From the NCBI GenBank assembly GCA_965247225.1, contig CBDFGT010000027.1:124001-188000 (forward strand): a stretch of DNA of 64,000 bases. The letters run 5' to 3'. This document shows, one piece after another, positions 9,536 to 18,600 of the stretch. Below the pieces are notes generated by a model. That model searched no databases, had not been told where the DNA came from, and saw nothing but the letters and a program-made list of their open reading frames with translations. Each line of letters opens with the position of its first letter. Position 1 is the first letter of the stretch. Origin of the DNA: CBDFGT01 sp965247225 (GTDB taxonomy: Bacteria; Pseudomonadota; Alphaproteobacteria; Rhizobiales; Rhizobiaceae). A program made the position numbers and the translations under genes.

Positions 9536-10786
9536 ATGTCCGGTTTCAAGTCCGAATTCCTTCATACCCTCAAAGAGCGCGGTTTCATCCACCAGATTTC
9601 TGATGAATCCGGTCTGGATGCGCTTTTCCGGAAGGAAACTGTGACAGCCTATGTCGGCTATGACGCCACGGCAACCAGCATCCATATCGGCAATCTCATC
9701 ACCGTCACCATGCTCTACTGGCTTCAGGAAACCGGCCACAAGGCCATCAGCCTGATGGGCGGCGGCACATCCATGGTCGGTGATCCGTCCTTCCGCGACG
9801 ATCAGCGGCAATTGCTCAGTGTTGAACAGATCAACACCAATATTGCCAGTATCAAGAAGGTCTACAGCAATATTCTCAATTATGAGGGCGAAAATCCCGC
9901 CATCATGGTCAACAATGCCGACTGGTTGACCAAGCTCAACTATCTGGAGTTCCTGCGCGATGTCGGACGTCATTTTTCCATCAACCGCATGCTGTCATTC
10001 GATAGTGTCAAGACACGGCTGGAGCGCGAACAGTCACTGTCTTTCCTTGAGTTCAACTACATGATTCTTCAGGGTTATGATTTCGTCGAACTGAACAGGC
10101 GTCACGATTGCGTTCTGCAAATGGGCGGATCAGACCAGTGGGGCAATATTATCAACGGTATTGACCTCGGCCACCGCATGGGCACACGCCAGCTTTTCGC
10201 GCTCACAACGCCACTTTTGACTACCTCTTCCGGTGCGAAAATGGGCAAGTCCGCCAATGGTGCTGTCTGGCTGAACGGCGACATGTTCTCGCCCTATGAT
10301 TTCTGGCAGTACTGGCGCAATTGCGAGGACGGTGATGTCGAGCGCTTTCTGAAAATCTTCACCCGTCTGCCCCTGCCCGAAATTGCCCGCATAGCGGCCC
10401 TTGGCGGCAACGAGATCAACGAGGCCAAAAAGATCTTGGCAACTGAAGCAACAGCCATTGTCCATGGCCGCGCCGCTGCCGAACAGGCGGCTGAAACCGC
10501 CCGCAAGACCTTCGAGGAAGGGGCACTGGCCGACAATCTGCCAGGCATCGACATTCCTGTTTCCGAGCTTGAGGCCGGTCTGGGCATTCTGTCACTGTTT
10601 GTGCGTGCAGGCTTTGCCGCATCCAATGGCGAAGCCCGCCGTCATGTCCAGGGCGGTGCCGTTCGCATCAACGATGTTGTGGTTTCGGATGAAAAGCGCA
10701 TCGTCGGCACCGGCGATGTCACATCGGATGCGGTCATCAAACTGTCGATGGGCAAGAAAAAGCACATTCTGGTTCGCCCGGCATAA
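9536..10786 (+). CDS. tyrS: Tyrosine--tRNA ligase
   Basis: Charges tRNA-Tyr in the cytoplasm. The 416-aa product has the class I HIGH-type motif HIGN (within TSIHIGNLITV, near residue 50), the tyrosine-pocket segment GYDFVELNRRHDCVLQMGGSDQWGN, the KMSKS-type loop KMGKS, and a C-terminal S4 RNA-binding domain (FAASNGEARRHVQGGAVRIND). The start is ATG 9536, which gives the normal MSGFKSEFLHTLKERGF N-terminus; longer upstream frames are not conserved. It is monocistronic and followed by a strong terminator. Confidence 0.97.
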   Translation: MSGFKSEFLHTLKERGFIHQISDESGLDALFRKETVTAYVGYDATATSIHIGNLITVTMLYWLQETGHKAISLMGGGTSMVGDPSFRDDQRQLLSVEQINTNIASIKKVYSNILNYEGENPAIMVNNADWLTKLNYLEFLRDVGRHFSINRMLSFDSVKTRLEREQSLSFLEFNYMILQGYDFVELNRRHDCVLQMGGSDQWGNIINGIDLGHRMGTRQLFALTTPLLTTSSGAKMGKSANGAVWLNGDMFSPYDFWQYWRNCEDGDVERFLKIFTRLPLPEIARIAALGGNEINEAKKILATEATAIVHGRAAAEQAAETARKTFEEGALADNLPGIDIPVSELEAGLGILSLFVRAGFAASNGEARRHVQGGAVRINDVVVSDEKRIVGTGDVTSDAVIKLSMGKKKHILVRPA

Positions 10787-10812
10787 GGATGCAAATCTGC
10801 AAGCAGCCATCG

Positions 10813-10844
10813 CCCGGCATGATTGGCATGCCGGGTTTTTTATT
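10813..10844 (+). terminator. Intrinsic terminator of tyrS
   Basis: A perfect 9-bp stem, CCCGGCATG (10813-10821) with CATGCCGGG (10827-10835), loop ATTGG, directly followed by TTTTTTATT. It lies 27 bases after the tyrS stop codon and just before the end of the convergent long AsmA-like gene. Confidence 0.92.
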
Positions 10845-10857
10845 GTGAAACAAGGGC

Positions 10858-13800
10858 CTACTGAAATTCAAAGATCGACCGGAAGACCCCCGGTGCAATG
10901 ATGGAGAGCGGATTGACGGTCAGTTTCGGCTTGTCGAAATCCCCTGTCAGCTTGAACGTAATGCCCAGAAGACCGCGATCACGGCCATTGCCGAGAATCA
11001 GTCCGACAATCGGCAATTCTGCAAACAGGCGATTCAGACCATAGGCCGGCATAAAAGTTCCGGTCATATTGGTCTGGCCATTCTTGTCGCGCACCGTACC
11101 CTGGAAGGTTGCCCCAACCTGCTCGCCGCGTACAACACCATTTCCAACCTGCACAACGCCATCACGGATCGACAATTCCGCAAAGCCCCGGGCAAACTTT
11201 TCCGAGCTCACATCAATATCACGTTTGACAGCCTGATTGAGGCTGCGCCCCTCTTCACCGGCAGGCGTTGTTACAATCGTCTGCAATCTGTTCTCGTCGA
11301 TCACACTGAAAGTACGAATGTCGGCCGAGCCCACCCAGGTCCGTTCGCCATTGCTGGAGAGCCGCAAGTTTAAAAGTCCGCCACGCATATTCTTGTAAAT
11401 GTCTGCAAACCGGGCCAGTGCACCCGCATCTCCTGCCGTCAATTCCAGCTTGCGACCGTCCCCGGACGGGATAATCTGCCCAACAATAGCTTGCCCGCTG
11501 GCCGAAACACCTGAAAATTTCCATTGGTCAATCATGTCGGTATTGCCGACAATGCCTGTTTTGAGGGATTCCACAATTTCATTGTTGAAGCCAATAGCTT
11601 TGTCTATGTCTGCATCCACCTGAAACTGCAGATCCGTCGGCTGCCCGGCAGAAGGCTGCTTGACCATTGCCAGGACGGGGCGCAGATCAACTGTGGTTCC
11701 GTTGATCTTGATGGAAAGCACTCCTTTCTTCTGGCGAAGGGCGAGTCCAAAATTGTCCTCCGGCGACAGTTTCAAGGATCTGAAATCAGCAGACACAAGT
11801 CCGGCCTTGTTGATTTCAAGCTTGCCGCTGGCACCAAACCCGTCACCGTCCAGCACGAAGTCCGATATCGATATCGCATCCCCGGAAGTTTTCATGGCAA
11901 ATTTCAAACGGGCGACGACGCCGCGCCCTTTGGTCCATTTTATCCACGGAATGGTGACATTGGCAGAGTCGAGAACTACCTCGACAGCTTTCTGGTCGTC
12001 ATCGATCCGCGACATTTTCAAACCGAGCGTACCATCCACAATACCCGTCAAACCCGGAACAAGTGTTTTGATCTGATCACCATTCAAAGTACCGGAAATC
12101 ACCATCTGCTTTTGGATTGAACTGTCTTTTGCGACAGGCTCGACGAGATTGATTTTCAGCGGAACGCCGTCAATATCGGCAATGGCATCCAGCGTGGCAT
12201 GGTCCGGGGCAATCTCCAGTGAACCCTGCACATTGGCAATTTTACGCCCGTCATAAGGCTGTGACAGATCAACCTTGTCCAGTGCAATACTGGCTTGCCA
12301 TACAGGTGGCGGCGGTGCCTGGTCCTTTACCAGTCCGAAAGTCGCCCTGATAGCGGCCCGCGCAGAGCCGGAAAAGTCCGCAGCCACAAAGGGAGTCCGC
12401 TGCAATGCCTGGATCGGCTTGTAGGACAACAATTCTGCAAGGGCATCGGCCTGTCCTTCAATCTGAATATCCAGATCGCTCATCAGTGGTTTGGCATAGG
12501 CATGGGGAATGGAAAAATGACCGGCAGAAACCTTGACGATCCGCCCCGATGTCATGTAGCCGGTTCCCGTGTCGATCCTGACCTTGAGATTTCCCCCGTT
12601 CATTTCCAGGTGCCCGGTAATGTCACGCAAGGGCGGCAACTCCTCCGGGAGGTTCAGCCGCAGGTCTTCGGCATCCAGCGACAGTTTCAGTTCATTCTCA
12701 TCCAGATCCAGATGTTCAGGATCCTTTGCCATGCGGCCTTGCGGAATGAAGGCCGCGATGGAGGCATTGGTTACGGCCCCCCCGTAAAGATTTGCCAGAA
12801 CCCATGTACGGGCCTTGCGGGCAATCCAGAATGGCCATAGCTGCTTGATCGCGCGCATCTCCAGCCTTGATGCGTCAGCAGCAAAGCTGATTTCCGGAGA
12901 GGAATTGCCAAACCGGACTGCCAGCGATCCGGCCATGCTGCCAGCAGCAGATGTGACCGCCATCTGCTCAAAAACCAGTTCTTTCTGCGCCACCAGGAAG
13001 CGTCCTGTCGCCTTGGCATCAAACATCAAGGCATCAACACCACTTTTTTCAGGGGCGGCAATCCCGCCCTTGACAAGCAGATCAACCAGAAAGCCGCCGC
13101 GCTTGCCATCAGATCCGGGCTCCATATCAATGATAGCCCCGGAAAACGGGATTTTCGTATTGCCGAACTGGAGCTCGGCCTGATCAATGTCGATCCGGTT
13201 TGCAGCAAAATCGAAAGTGAGCGGTACTATGGCCGTGTCCAGTGGCTGGTACACGCCGTCCATCAGCAGGTTACCCCGTTCAGAACCGGCTGTAAGGCTG
13301 AGTTCCGGCGGTGTTTCCGGTGTTTGCCGAACCGCGCGAGCCGCAATATCGAAGGCTCCGAGATAGCCCTCCCAATCAACGCCTGTCAGATTTTGGTTGA
13401 TAAACATGCGGGAAAAATCGAGATTGTTGACAGACAAGTCCATCTGCGTGGCTGTATTGCCATCCATGGTTGCCTTGATTGTAACGGTCAGCGGCTTGTT
13501 GCCCAGCCGCATGGAACCGGCAACAACCAGGCCATTGACCGGATCCCGTTCCAGATCAAGCGTGTTGATGGTGAGATTGATCTTCTTTCCCTTGGGTCCG
13601 TCAAACACGAAACTCGAATCTGTAATTTTGATCGAGCCGGTATTGCTCTGTTCAGCAAAGGCCGCAATCCGGTCAATCTCGACAAACAGCTGCTCGACAT
13701 AGGAGCGAATCTTCGCCAGTTCCACCTGCGACAGATCCACCGGTTCCGGTTGCGGCAACAGGCCGGCATCGACCACAACATTGCTGAGCTCGACAGCTGA

Positions 13801-14247
13801 CACCTTGATCTGGCCGGTCAGCATGGCAAGAGGATTGAGGACGAACCGGGCCGATCCTGCGGTCAGCAGCGACTGCGTGTGATTCGCGTTGCCAAGCCTC
13901 AGATTCATGACCTCAAGGGCAAGCTTCCCCCCGCTGGCCAGCCGGATTGCAGTCGATCCCACTTTCGCTGACAAGGACGGACCAAGAGCCTTGTCGAGAG
14001 CTTCCTGCCCGCGGGAAGCCATCTGTGCATCGGCATAGCCACGCTCGATGACAAATATGGTGCTGCTGACAAGAACTGTTACTGTGACAACAACGAACAT
14101 GATCAGTCTGGCGCACAGATAAACAAGACCGGAACGCTTGGGTTTGTCCACAAGGAGCGGATTTTCAGAGCTGGCAGAAGGAAAGTGATTCAGCGACGGA
14201 ATATCCTGTCGCCCGAATGTCACCTTTTCGTCCTTTAAATCATTCAT
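10858..14247 (-). CDS. AsmA-like / DUF3971 (YhdP-type) envelope protein
   Basis: A 1129-aa protein with one N-terminal membrane helix (LIMFVVVTVTVLVSSTIFVI, about residues 52-71) and a very long periplasmic beta-rich body made of repeated segments on inner-membrane substrates of the AsmA/YhdP kind (e.g. GSMRLGNKPLTVTIKATMDG, GFGASGKLEINKAGLVSADF). The C-terminal AsmA_2-like region (GLNRLFAELPIVGLILGNGR, GLLGITFKLTGDFDKPKL) is typical of DUF3971 proteins. E. coli YhdP, TamB and YdbH bridge inner and outer membrane and move phospholipids; the same role here is inference. The start is taken at MNDLKDEKVTFG; an upstream ATG would add 21 unconserved residues. Confidence 0.85.
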   Translation of the reverse strand: MNDLKDEKVTFGRQDIPSLNHFPSASSENPLLVDKPKRSGLVYLCARLIMFVVVTVTVLVSSTIFVIERGYADAQMASRGQEALDKALGPSLSAKVGSTAIRLASGGKLALEVMNLRLGNANHTQSLLTAGSARFVLNPLAMLTGQIKVSAVELSNVVVDAGLLPQPEPVDLSQVELAKIRSYVEQLFVEIDRIAAFAEQSNTGSIKITDSSFVFDGPKGKKINLTINTLDLERDPVNGLVVAGSMRLGNKPLTVTIKATMDGNTATQMDLSVNNLDFSRMFINQNLTGVDWEGYLGAFDIAARAVRQTPETPPELSLTAGSERGNLLMDGVYQPLDTAIVPLTFDFAANRIDIDQAELQFGNTKIPFSGAIIDMEPGSDGKRGGFLVDLLVKGGIAAPEKSGVDALMFDAKATGRFLVAQKELVFEQMAVTSAAGSMAGSLAVRFGNSSPEISFAADASRLEMRAIKQLWPFWIARKARTWVLANLYGGAVTNASIAAFIPQGRMAKDPEHLDLDENELKLSLDAEDLRLNLPEELPPLRDITGHLEMNGGNLKVRIDTGTGYMTSGRIVKVSAGHFSIPHAYAKPLMSDLDIQIEGQADALAELLSYKPIQALQRTPFVAADFSGSARAAIRATFGLVKDQAPPPPVWQASIALDKVDLSQPYDGRKIANVQGSLEIAPDHATLDAIADIDGVPLKINLVEPVAKDSSIQKQMVISGTLNGDQIKTLVPGLTGIVDGTLGLKMSRIDDDQKAVEVVLDSANVTIPWIKWTKGRGVVARLKFAMKTSGDAISISDFVLDGDGFGASGKLEINKAGLVSADFRSLKLSPEDNFGLALRQKKGVLSIKINGTTVDLRPVLAMVKQPSAGQPTDLQFQVDADIDKAIGFNNEIVESLKTGIVGNTDMIDQWKFSGVSASGQAIVGQIIPSGDGRKLELTAGDAGALARFADIYKNMRGGLLNLRLSSNGERTWVGSADIRTFSVIDENRLQTIVTTPAGEEGRSLNQAVKRDIDVSSEKFARGFAELSIRDGVVQVGNGVVRGEQVGATFQGTVRDKNGQTNMTGTFMPAYGLNRLFAELPIVGLILGNGRDRGLLGITFKLTGDFDKPKLTVNPLSIIAPGVFRSIFEFQ

Positions 14248-14433
14248 TCCGGGCCTTGCTCCTGACATGGGGCGTATCGCTCTATCTGATAACCATTTTA
14301 TGGCCGACAAGAACCGGCAGGAAAAAAGTCTTGTGCCATCTGGACGAATCCGGGACGTATTCTATATCTGCCCAAATGCATGTTGCTACATTCCTAAACC
14401 TGCAGGATTTTCATTGAAAGGAAAGAATTGCCC

Positions 14434-14898
14434 ATGACGCATCTTGTTGCAGGCACCAAGGCACCGGATTTTACATTGCCCCGGGATGGCGGCGGGACTG
14501 TGTCCCTGTCAGAGTTTCTGGGAGCCCCGGTCGTGCTTTTCTTCTATCCGAAAGACGATACAACCGGATGCACAACCGAATCCATAGCATTTTCTGCATT
14601 GCGTGAAGCATTTGCAGAATTGGGTGCAACGGTCATTGGCATGTCACCGGACCCGGTAAAGAGCCACGATAAATTCGTCAAAAAACATAATCTGTCGGTG
14701 ATTTTGGCGTCCGACGAAAACAAGGCGACGCTGGAAGCCTATGGCGTATGGCAGGAAAAAAGCATGTACGGAAAGAAATACATGGGTGTCGAACGCACCA
14801 CTTTCCTTATCAATGCTGATGGAACGATTCACACGGTCTGGGAAAAGGTCAAAGTGGCCGGACATGCAGAGGAAGTGCTCCAGACGTTGAAAGGCTAG
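14434..14898 (+). CDS. bcp: Thioredoxin-dependent peroxiredoxin (BCP/PrxQ)
   Basis: Reduces hydroperoxides using thioredoxin. The 154-aa protein has the AhpC/TSA fold with the peroxidatic cysteine in PKDDTTGCTTESIAF (near residue 45) and conserved GMSPDPVKSHDKF and GVERTTFLINADG segments. The usual second (resolving) cysteine five residues after the first is replaced by Ser/Ile-type residues (CTTESI), as in some one-Cys PrxQ members. ATG 14434 is preferred because AAGGAAAG lies at good spacing; a TTG two codons upstream is possible. It is divergent from the AsmA-like gene. Confidence 0.93.
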   Translation: MTHLVAGTKAPDFTLPRDGGGTVSLSEFLGAPVVLFFYPKDDTTGCTTESIAFSALREAFAELGATVIGMSPDPVKSHDKFVKKHNLSVILASDENKATLEAYGVWQEKSMYGKKYMGVERTTFLINADGTIHTVWEKVKVAGHAEEVLQTLKG

Positions 14899-14930
14899 GT
14901 GCCTGTCCCGGCATTGTTCAATTCTTAAAA

Positions 14931-14948
14931 AAGGCCGCTTGCGGCCTT
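14931..14948. terminator. GC-rich palindrome after bcp
   Basis: AAGGCCGC and GCGGCCTT form a perfect palindrome separated by TT, with an A run immediately to the left. The run of T therefore follows the hairpin on the minus strand, not the plus strand, so its value as the bcp terminator is doubtful even though it sits 33 bases after the bcp stop. Confidence 0.4.
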
Positions 14949-15068
14949 CCATAGTCTGTTGAATGTAATAAATTGAAAATATTTTATTTTTCAATGAAGG
15001 GCAGCTGAATTTACGCGCTGGATGCCCTGTGTCCGGCATGGAAATGAAAGACTTTGTTAACCATAAGC

Positions 15069-16394
15069 ATGTTTACTCGTTTCCGGAACACGTCGGTAAC
15101 GGGGACAGGAATCGTGGTGGAACAGTCGGCACAGAGTTTCTTCAGGAAAAGCGCTGACCCGCATATTTTGATCCTGGCCAGGGGCGACAGCATACGCCAT
15201 ATGACGATCCGCCCCTGGATGAGCATTGCTTTTGTCTGCATTGTCGCAGTTTTTTCCCTGGGATATTTGCTGTCCACATCATATCTCGTTCTGCGTGACA
15301 ATCTGATTGGCGTATCCATGGCCCGCCAGTCCCGTATCCAGCAGGATTATGAAGACCGTATTGCCGCATTGCGGGCGCAGGTGGACCGCATCACGTCACG
15401 ACAACTCCTTGACCAGCAGGTCGTCGAGCAAAAGGTCGAGCGCCTTTTGCAGCAACAGATGGCGCTGTCATCACGTCACGGCAAACTGGATACGCTGCTG
15501 GAGCGGGCAGAAAGCTCCGGTGTGGTTCCGGCAGAGCCATCCGCCTATGTACCGGCCCTGCCGGAAAAGCGCGCCGCACTCTCCTCCGGACAAGCCGCAA
15601 TTGCCAATATGCTGGCCCTGCAAAAAACCGCTCCGGCGACACAGTTCAGTCAGGTTGCTTTGCGTGAATCTGCAGGTGACCGGGCTGACAAGCTGTTCAC
15701 GACAGTGACAAAGTCCTTGAAGACCATAGAAAACGAACAGCTTTCACGCATTCAGAATCTTACCATCGGAGCGTCCCAGACTGCGGATGCCATTCAAAAT
15801 ATTCTGGCAAACACAGGTGTCGTGACGGCCGGTGCCGACAGGATTGCAACAGCAGAGGACAGTGCCGCCGGCGGTCCCTATCTTGCACCCCAGCCCGCCG
15901 ACAGGTTTGAAACCTCGCTGAGTGACCTTGATATCGCGCTCAGCCGCCTTGAAATGGTGCGTGCACAAGCCAAAAAACTGCCTTTTGCCAACCCTGCTCC
16001 GGGCATGCCGATCACCAGCACATTCGGAAACCGCACAGACCCGTTCCTTGGCACGCTGGCCTTTCACTCGGGTGTCGACTTCCGGGAAAAATACGGTGCA
16101 CCCGTCGCCTCGACAGGGGCCGGCGTTGTAACCAATGCCGGTCCGAGTGGCGGCTATGGCAATATGGTCGAGGTCGATCATGGTAACGGTATTTCCACCC
16201 GTTATGGCCATCTGTCGCGCATTCTGGTCAGGGTTGGTGACACCATTCAGACCGGGCAGCAGATTGGCGAGGCAGGCAGCACGGGCCGCTCCACCGGCAC
16301 ACATCTCCATTATGAAGTCCGCCGCAATGACGTAGCCGTCGATCCCATGCGCTTTCTCAATGCCGGAATGAAGCTGACAACCTATCTGGATTAA
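15069..16394 (+). CDS. M23-family metallopeptidase (membrane-anchored)
   Basis: Probable murein endopeptidase or divisome/cell-wall factor. About 441 aa: a membrane helix near residues 47-70 (MSIAFVCIVAVFSLGYLLS), a coiled-coil region (RIQQDYEDRIAALRAQ and QQVVEQKVERLLQQQMAL), then a C-terminal M23 (LytM) domain. The zinc ligands are present: HSGVDF (His, Asp) and HLHYEV, plus the conserved RYGHLS. An intact active site points to an enzyme rather than a degenerate EnvC/NlpD-type activator. The start at ATG 15069 (MFTRFRN) is uncertain; an ATG-like start is also available at 15054 and no good Shine-Dalgarno is seen. Confidence 0.9.
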   Translation: MFTRFRNTSVTGTGIVVEQSAQSFFRKSADPHILILARGDSIRHMTIRPWMSIAFVCIVAVFSLGYLLSTSYLVLRDNLIGVSMARQSRIQQDYEDRIAALRAQVDRITSRQLLDQQVVEQKVERLLQQQMALSSRHGKLDTLLERAESSGVVPAEPSAYVPALPEKRAALSSGQAAIANMLALQKTAPATQFSQVALRESAGDRADKLFTTVTKSLKTIENEQLSRIQNLTIGASQTADAIQNILANTGVVTAGADRIATAEDSAAGGPYLAPQPADRFETSLSDLDIALSRLEMVRAQAKKLPFANPAPGMPITSTFGNRTDPFLGTLAFHSGVDFREKYGAPVASTGAGVVTNAGPSGGYGNMVEVDHGNGISTRYGHLSRILVRVGDTIQTGQQIGEAGSTGRSTGTHLHYEVRRNDVAVDPMRFLNAGMKLTTYLD

Positions 16395-16571
16395 TGGGAA
16401 CAAGGCGCTCTTAAGCCCGTTTACCCCCTGACTTTGTTGTTTTGAGCGATCAGAACCACCCGTTTTTCTTGACTTTGCGAGAGATTGGGACTAAGTGGCC
16501 GGTCAATATCGCATGCAGCCGCATGGAGATTAACAGCGTTCGTCAGAACCGGAACGGAAACAGATTTCCCT

Positions 16572-18125
16572 TTGACCACTTTTGCTGACCTTGGCCTTAG
16601 CCAAAAAGTTTTATCCGCTGTTACCGACGCGGGCTACACAATCCCGACGCCGATCCAGGCAGGTGCGATCCCGCCGGCCCTTCAGCGCCGTGACATTTGC
16701 GGTATTGCGCAAACGGGAACGGGCAAGACTGCGAGTTTCGTTCTGCCCATGTTGACCCTCCTCGAAAAAGGCCGCGCCCGCGCCCGCATGCCGCGCACCC
16801 TCATTCTGGAGCCGACCCGTGAACTGGCCGCCCAGGTGGCCGAGAACTTTGAAAAATACGGCAAGAATCACAAGCTCAATATCGCCCTGCTCATCGGCGG
16901 CGTGTCCTTTGATGAACAGGACCGCAAGCTGGAGCGTGGTGCCGATGTGCTGATCTGCACTCCGGGCCGTCTGCTGGACCATTGCGAGCGCGGCAAGCTC
17001 CTGATGACCGGTGTCGAGATTCTGGTGATCGACGAAGCCGACCGCATGCTCGACATGGGCTTCATTCCGGACATCGAACGCATCGCCAGGATGATTCCCT
17101 TTACACGCCAGACCCTGTTTTTCTCGGCCACCATGCCGCCGGAAATCCAGAAGCTGGCCGACAGGTTCCTGCAAAATCCGGAACGGATTGAAGTCGCAAA
17201 GCCGTCCTCGACGGCCATCACGGTCACCCAGCGCCTGGTGGCCGTCCATGGCAAGGATTACGAAAAGCGTGCTGTCCTGCGCGATCTGATCCGCGCCCAG
17301 ACGGACCTCAAGAACGCCATCATTTTCTGCAACCGCAAGCTTGATGTGGCCGAACTGTTCCGTTCGCTGGAGCGTCACGGCTTTTCCGTCGGTGCCCTGC
17401 ATGGCGATATGGACCAGCGCTCGCGCACGACCATGCTGCAAAATTTCCGCGACGGCCAGATCCAGTTGCTGGTGGCCTCCGATGTGGCCGCCCGCGGTCT
17501 CGACCTTCCCGACGTCGGCCACGTGTTCAACTTTGATGTGCCGATCCATGCCGAAGACTATGTTCACCGCATTGGCAGGACCGGTCGTGCCGGACGTTCC
17601 GGGGCCGCCTTCACGCTGGTCTCCAGGCGCGACACAAAATTCTCCGACGCCATCGAGAAACTGATCAATCAGAAAATTGAATGGCTGAGTGGTGATCTTT
17701 CAAGCTTGCCTCCGCCTGTGGAATCGTTTGAAAGCGACAAGCCGAAGCGCGGTCGTGAAGACGGTCGCGCAAAAGGCCGGGGCGGTCAGGACAAAAAGGG
17801 TCCACGCCGGGAAAAGACAGGCAGCAGTCACATTATCGACACTGAAATGGACGATAGTGTTGTTGCTGTGGTGGAAACACCAAAGCAGGCAGAAACCGTC
17901 AAACCAGACCATAAAGTGGAGCAACCCTTGCAGCCAGCCATGCGGAATGAACCAGCCAATCGGCAGACACCACGCTCTTCGCGTTCCAACACGGCACCCT
18001 ATCCTGCCAATGATGACCGTCGCAACCGCTACCGTCGTGATCAGGATGATGGTCCGACACCTGTCGGCTTTGGTGATGATATCCCGGCGTTCATGCTGAT
18101 TGTTGCCAATGTCGGCAAGGCCTGA
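16572..18125 (+). CDS. DEAD-box ATP-dependent RNA helicase (RhlE-like)
   Basis: Unwinds RNA duplexes in ribosome assembly or RNA decay. All helicase motifs are present in order: Q motif PTPIQAGAIP, motif I AQTGTGKT, PTRELA, TPGRLLDH, DEAD (VIDEADRMLD), SAT, IFCNRK, ARGLDLP and HRIGRTGRAG. After about residue 380 comes a basic, low-complexity tail rich in Lys, Arg, Gly and Pro, usual in RhlE-type proteins and likely RNA-binding. The start is set at TTG 16572 (then TTFADLGLSQKVL), where relatives begin; a frame open to 16485 would add 29 residues of no clear meaning. About 517 aa. Confidence 0.94.
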   Translation: MTTFADLGLSQKVLSAVTDAGYTIPTPIQAGAIPPALQRRDICGIAQTGTGKTASFVLPMLTLLEKGRARARMPRTLILEPTRELAAQVAENFEKYGKNHKLNIALLIGGVSFDEQDRKLERGADVLICTPGRLLDHCERGKLLMTGVEILVIDEADRMLDMGFIPDIERIARMIPFTRQTLFFSATMPPEIQKLADRFLQNPERIEVAKPSSTAITVTQRLVAVHGKDYEKRAVLRDLIRAQTDLKNAIIFCNRKLDVAELFRSLERHGFSVGALHGDMDQRSRTTMLQNFRDGQIQLLVASDVAARGLDLPDVGHVFNFDVPIHAEDYVHRIGRTGRAGRSGAAFTLVSRRDTKFSDAIEKLINQKIEWLSGDLSSLPPPVESFESDKPKRGREDGRAKGRGGQDKKGPRREKTGSSHIIDTEMDDSVVAVVETPKQAETVKPDHKVEQPLQPAMRNEPANRQTPRSSRSNTAPYPANDDRRNRYRRDQDDGPTPVGFGDDIPAFMLIVANVGKA

Positions 18126-18267
18126 TGTTTCAGCCTGGTATTGATTTTCGCCAATTTGCTGTCGGCCTCGTGATCAAACGGGGCCGAACCATTTTATAGA
18201 CCAGTGCATTGCCCCGTCGACACCTGTGTCGCGCTTCATACAGCCTGCTGTGAATGCCTTGCAGACA

Positions 18268-18588
18268 TCACTTTGAGCGCAAGGCCGCCTCAAAGGCCAG
18301 ATGCACCCACTTTGCCATAATGTCGGGGTCATCAAAAGCCTCGTCCGGTATGGACCAGTAGGGCATTTTAACCGGCTTGCCGGTCTTGTTGTGTTCGTAT
18401 CCCCATTGCGTGCATCCGGCGTCTTCAAAAAGCGGCGCAGAGGTTGCATCGGCCTTCAGCAAAAGCTCGCCCTCAAACTCCACACCCAGAATTTTACCGT
18501 CGCAATAGACACCTTTGCCACCAAACATGCGCTTGATGATCACCGGCCCCAAAGACCGGAAAATCTCTTCAATCTCGACACGCTCCAT
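18268..18588 (-). CDS. TfoX/Sxy family N-terminal domain protein
   Basis: A 106-aa protein that is a single TfoX_N domain: IRRSLGP-like start (IEEIFRSLGPVIIKRMFGGKG), GVYCDGKILGVEF and the closing PYWSIPDEAFDDP. In gamma-proteobacteria TfoX/Sxy controls competence with CRP, but isolated TfoX_N proteins in alphaproteobacteria have no proven role. It lies 12 bases after the end of the MoeA/MobA-like gene on the same strand, so it may be the last gene of the molybdenum-enzyme maturation operon. Confidence 0.9.
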   Translation of the reverse strand: MERVEIEEIFRSLGPVIIKRMFGGKGVYCDGKILGVEFEGELLLKADATSAPLFEDAGCTQWGYEHNKTGKPVKMPYWSIPDEAFDDPDIMAKWVHLAFEAALRSK

Positions 18589-18600
18589 CGGTCGCTCCTG

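Noticed and set aside
14931..14948. Terminator for a minus-strand gene right of bcp
   Set aside because: The T run is on the minus strand but no minus-strand gene lies to the right, so a clear role is lacking; kept as a weak feature only.
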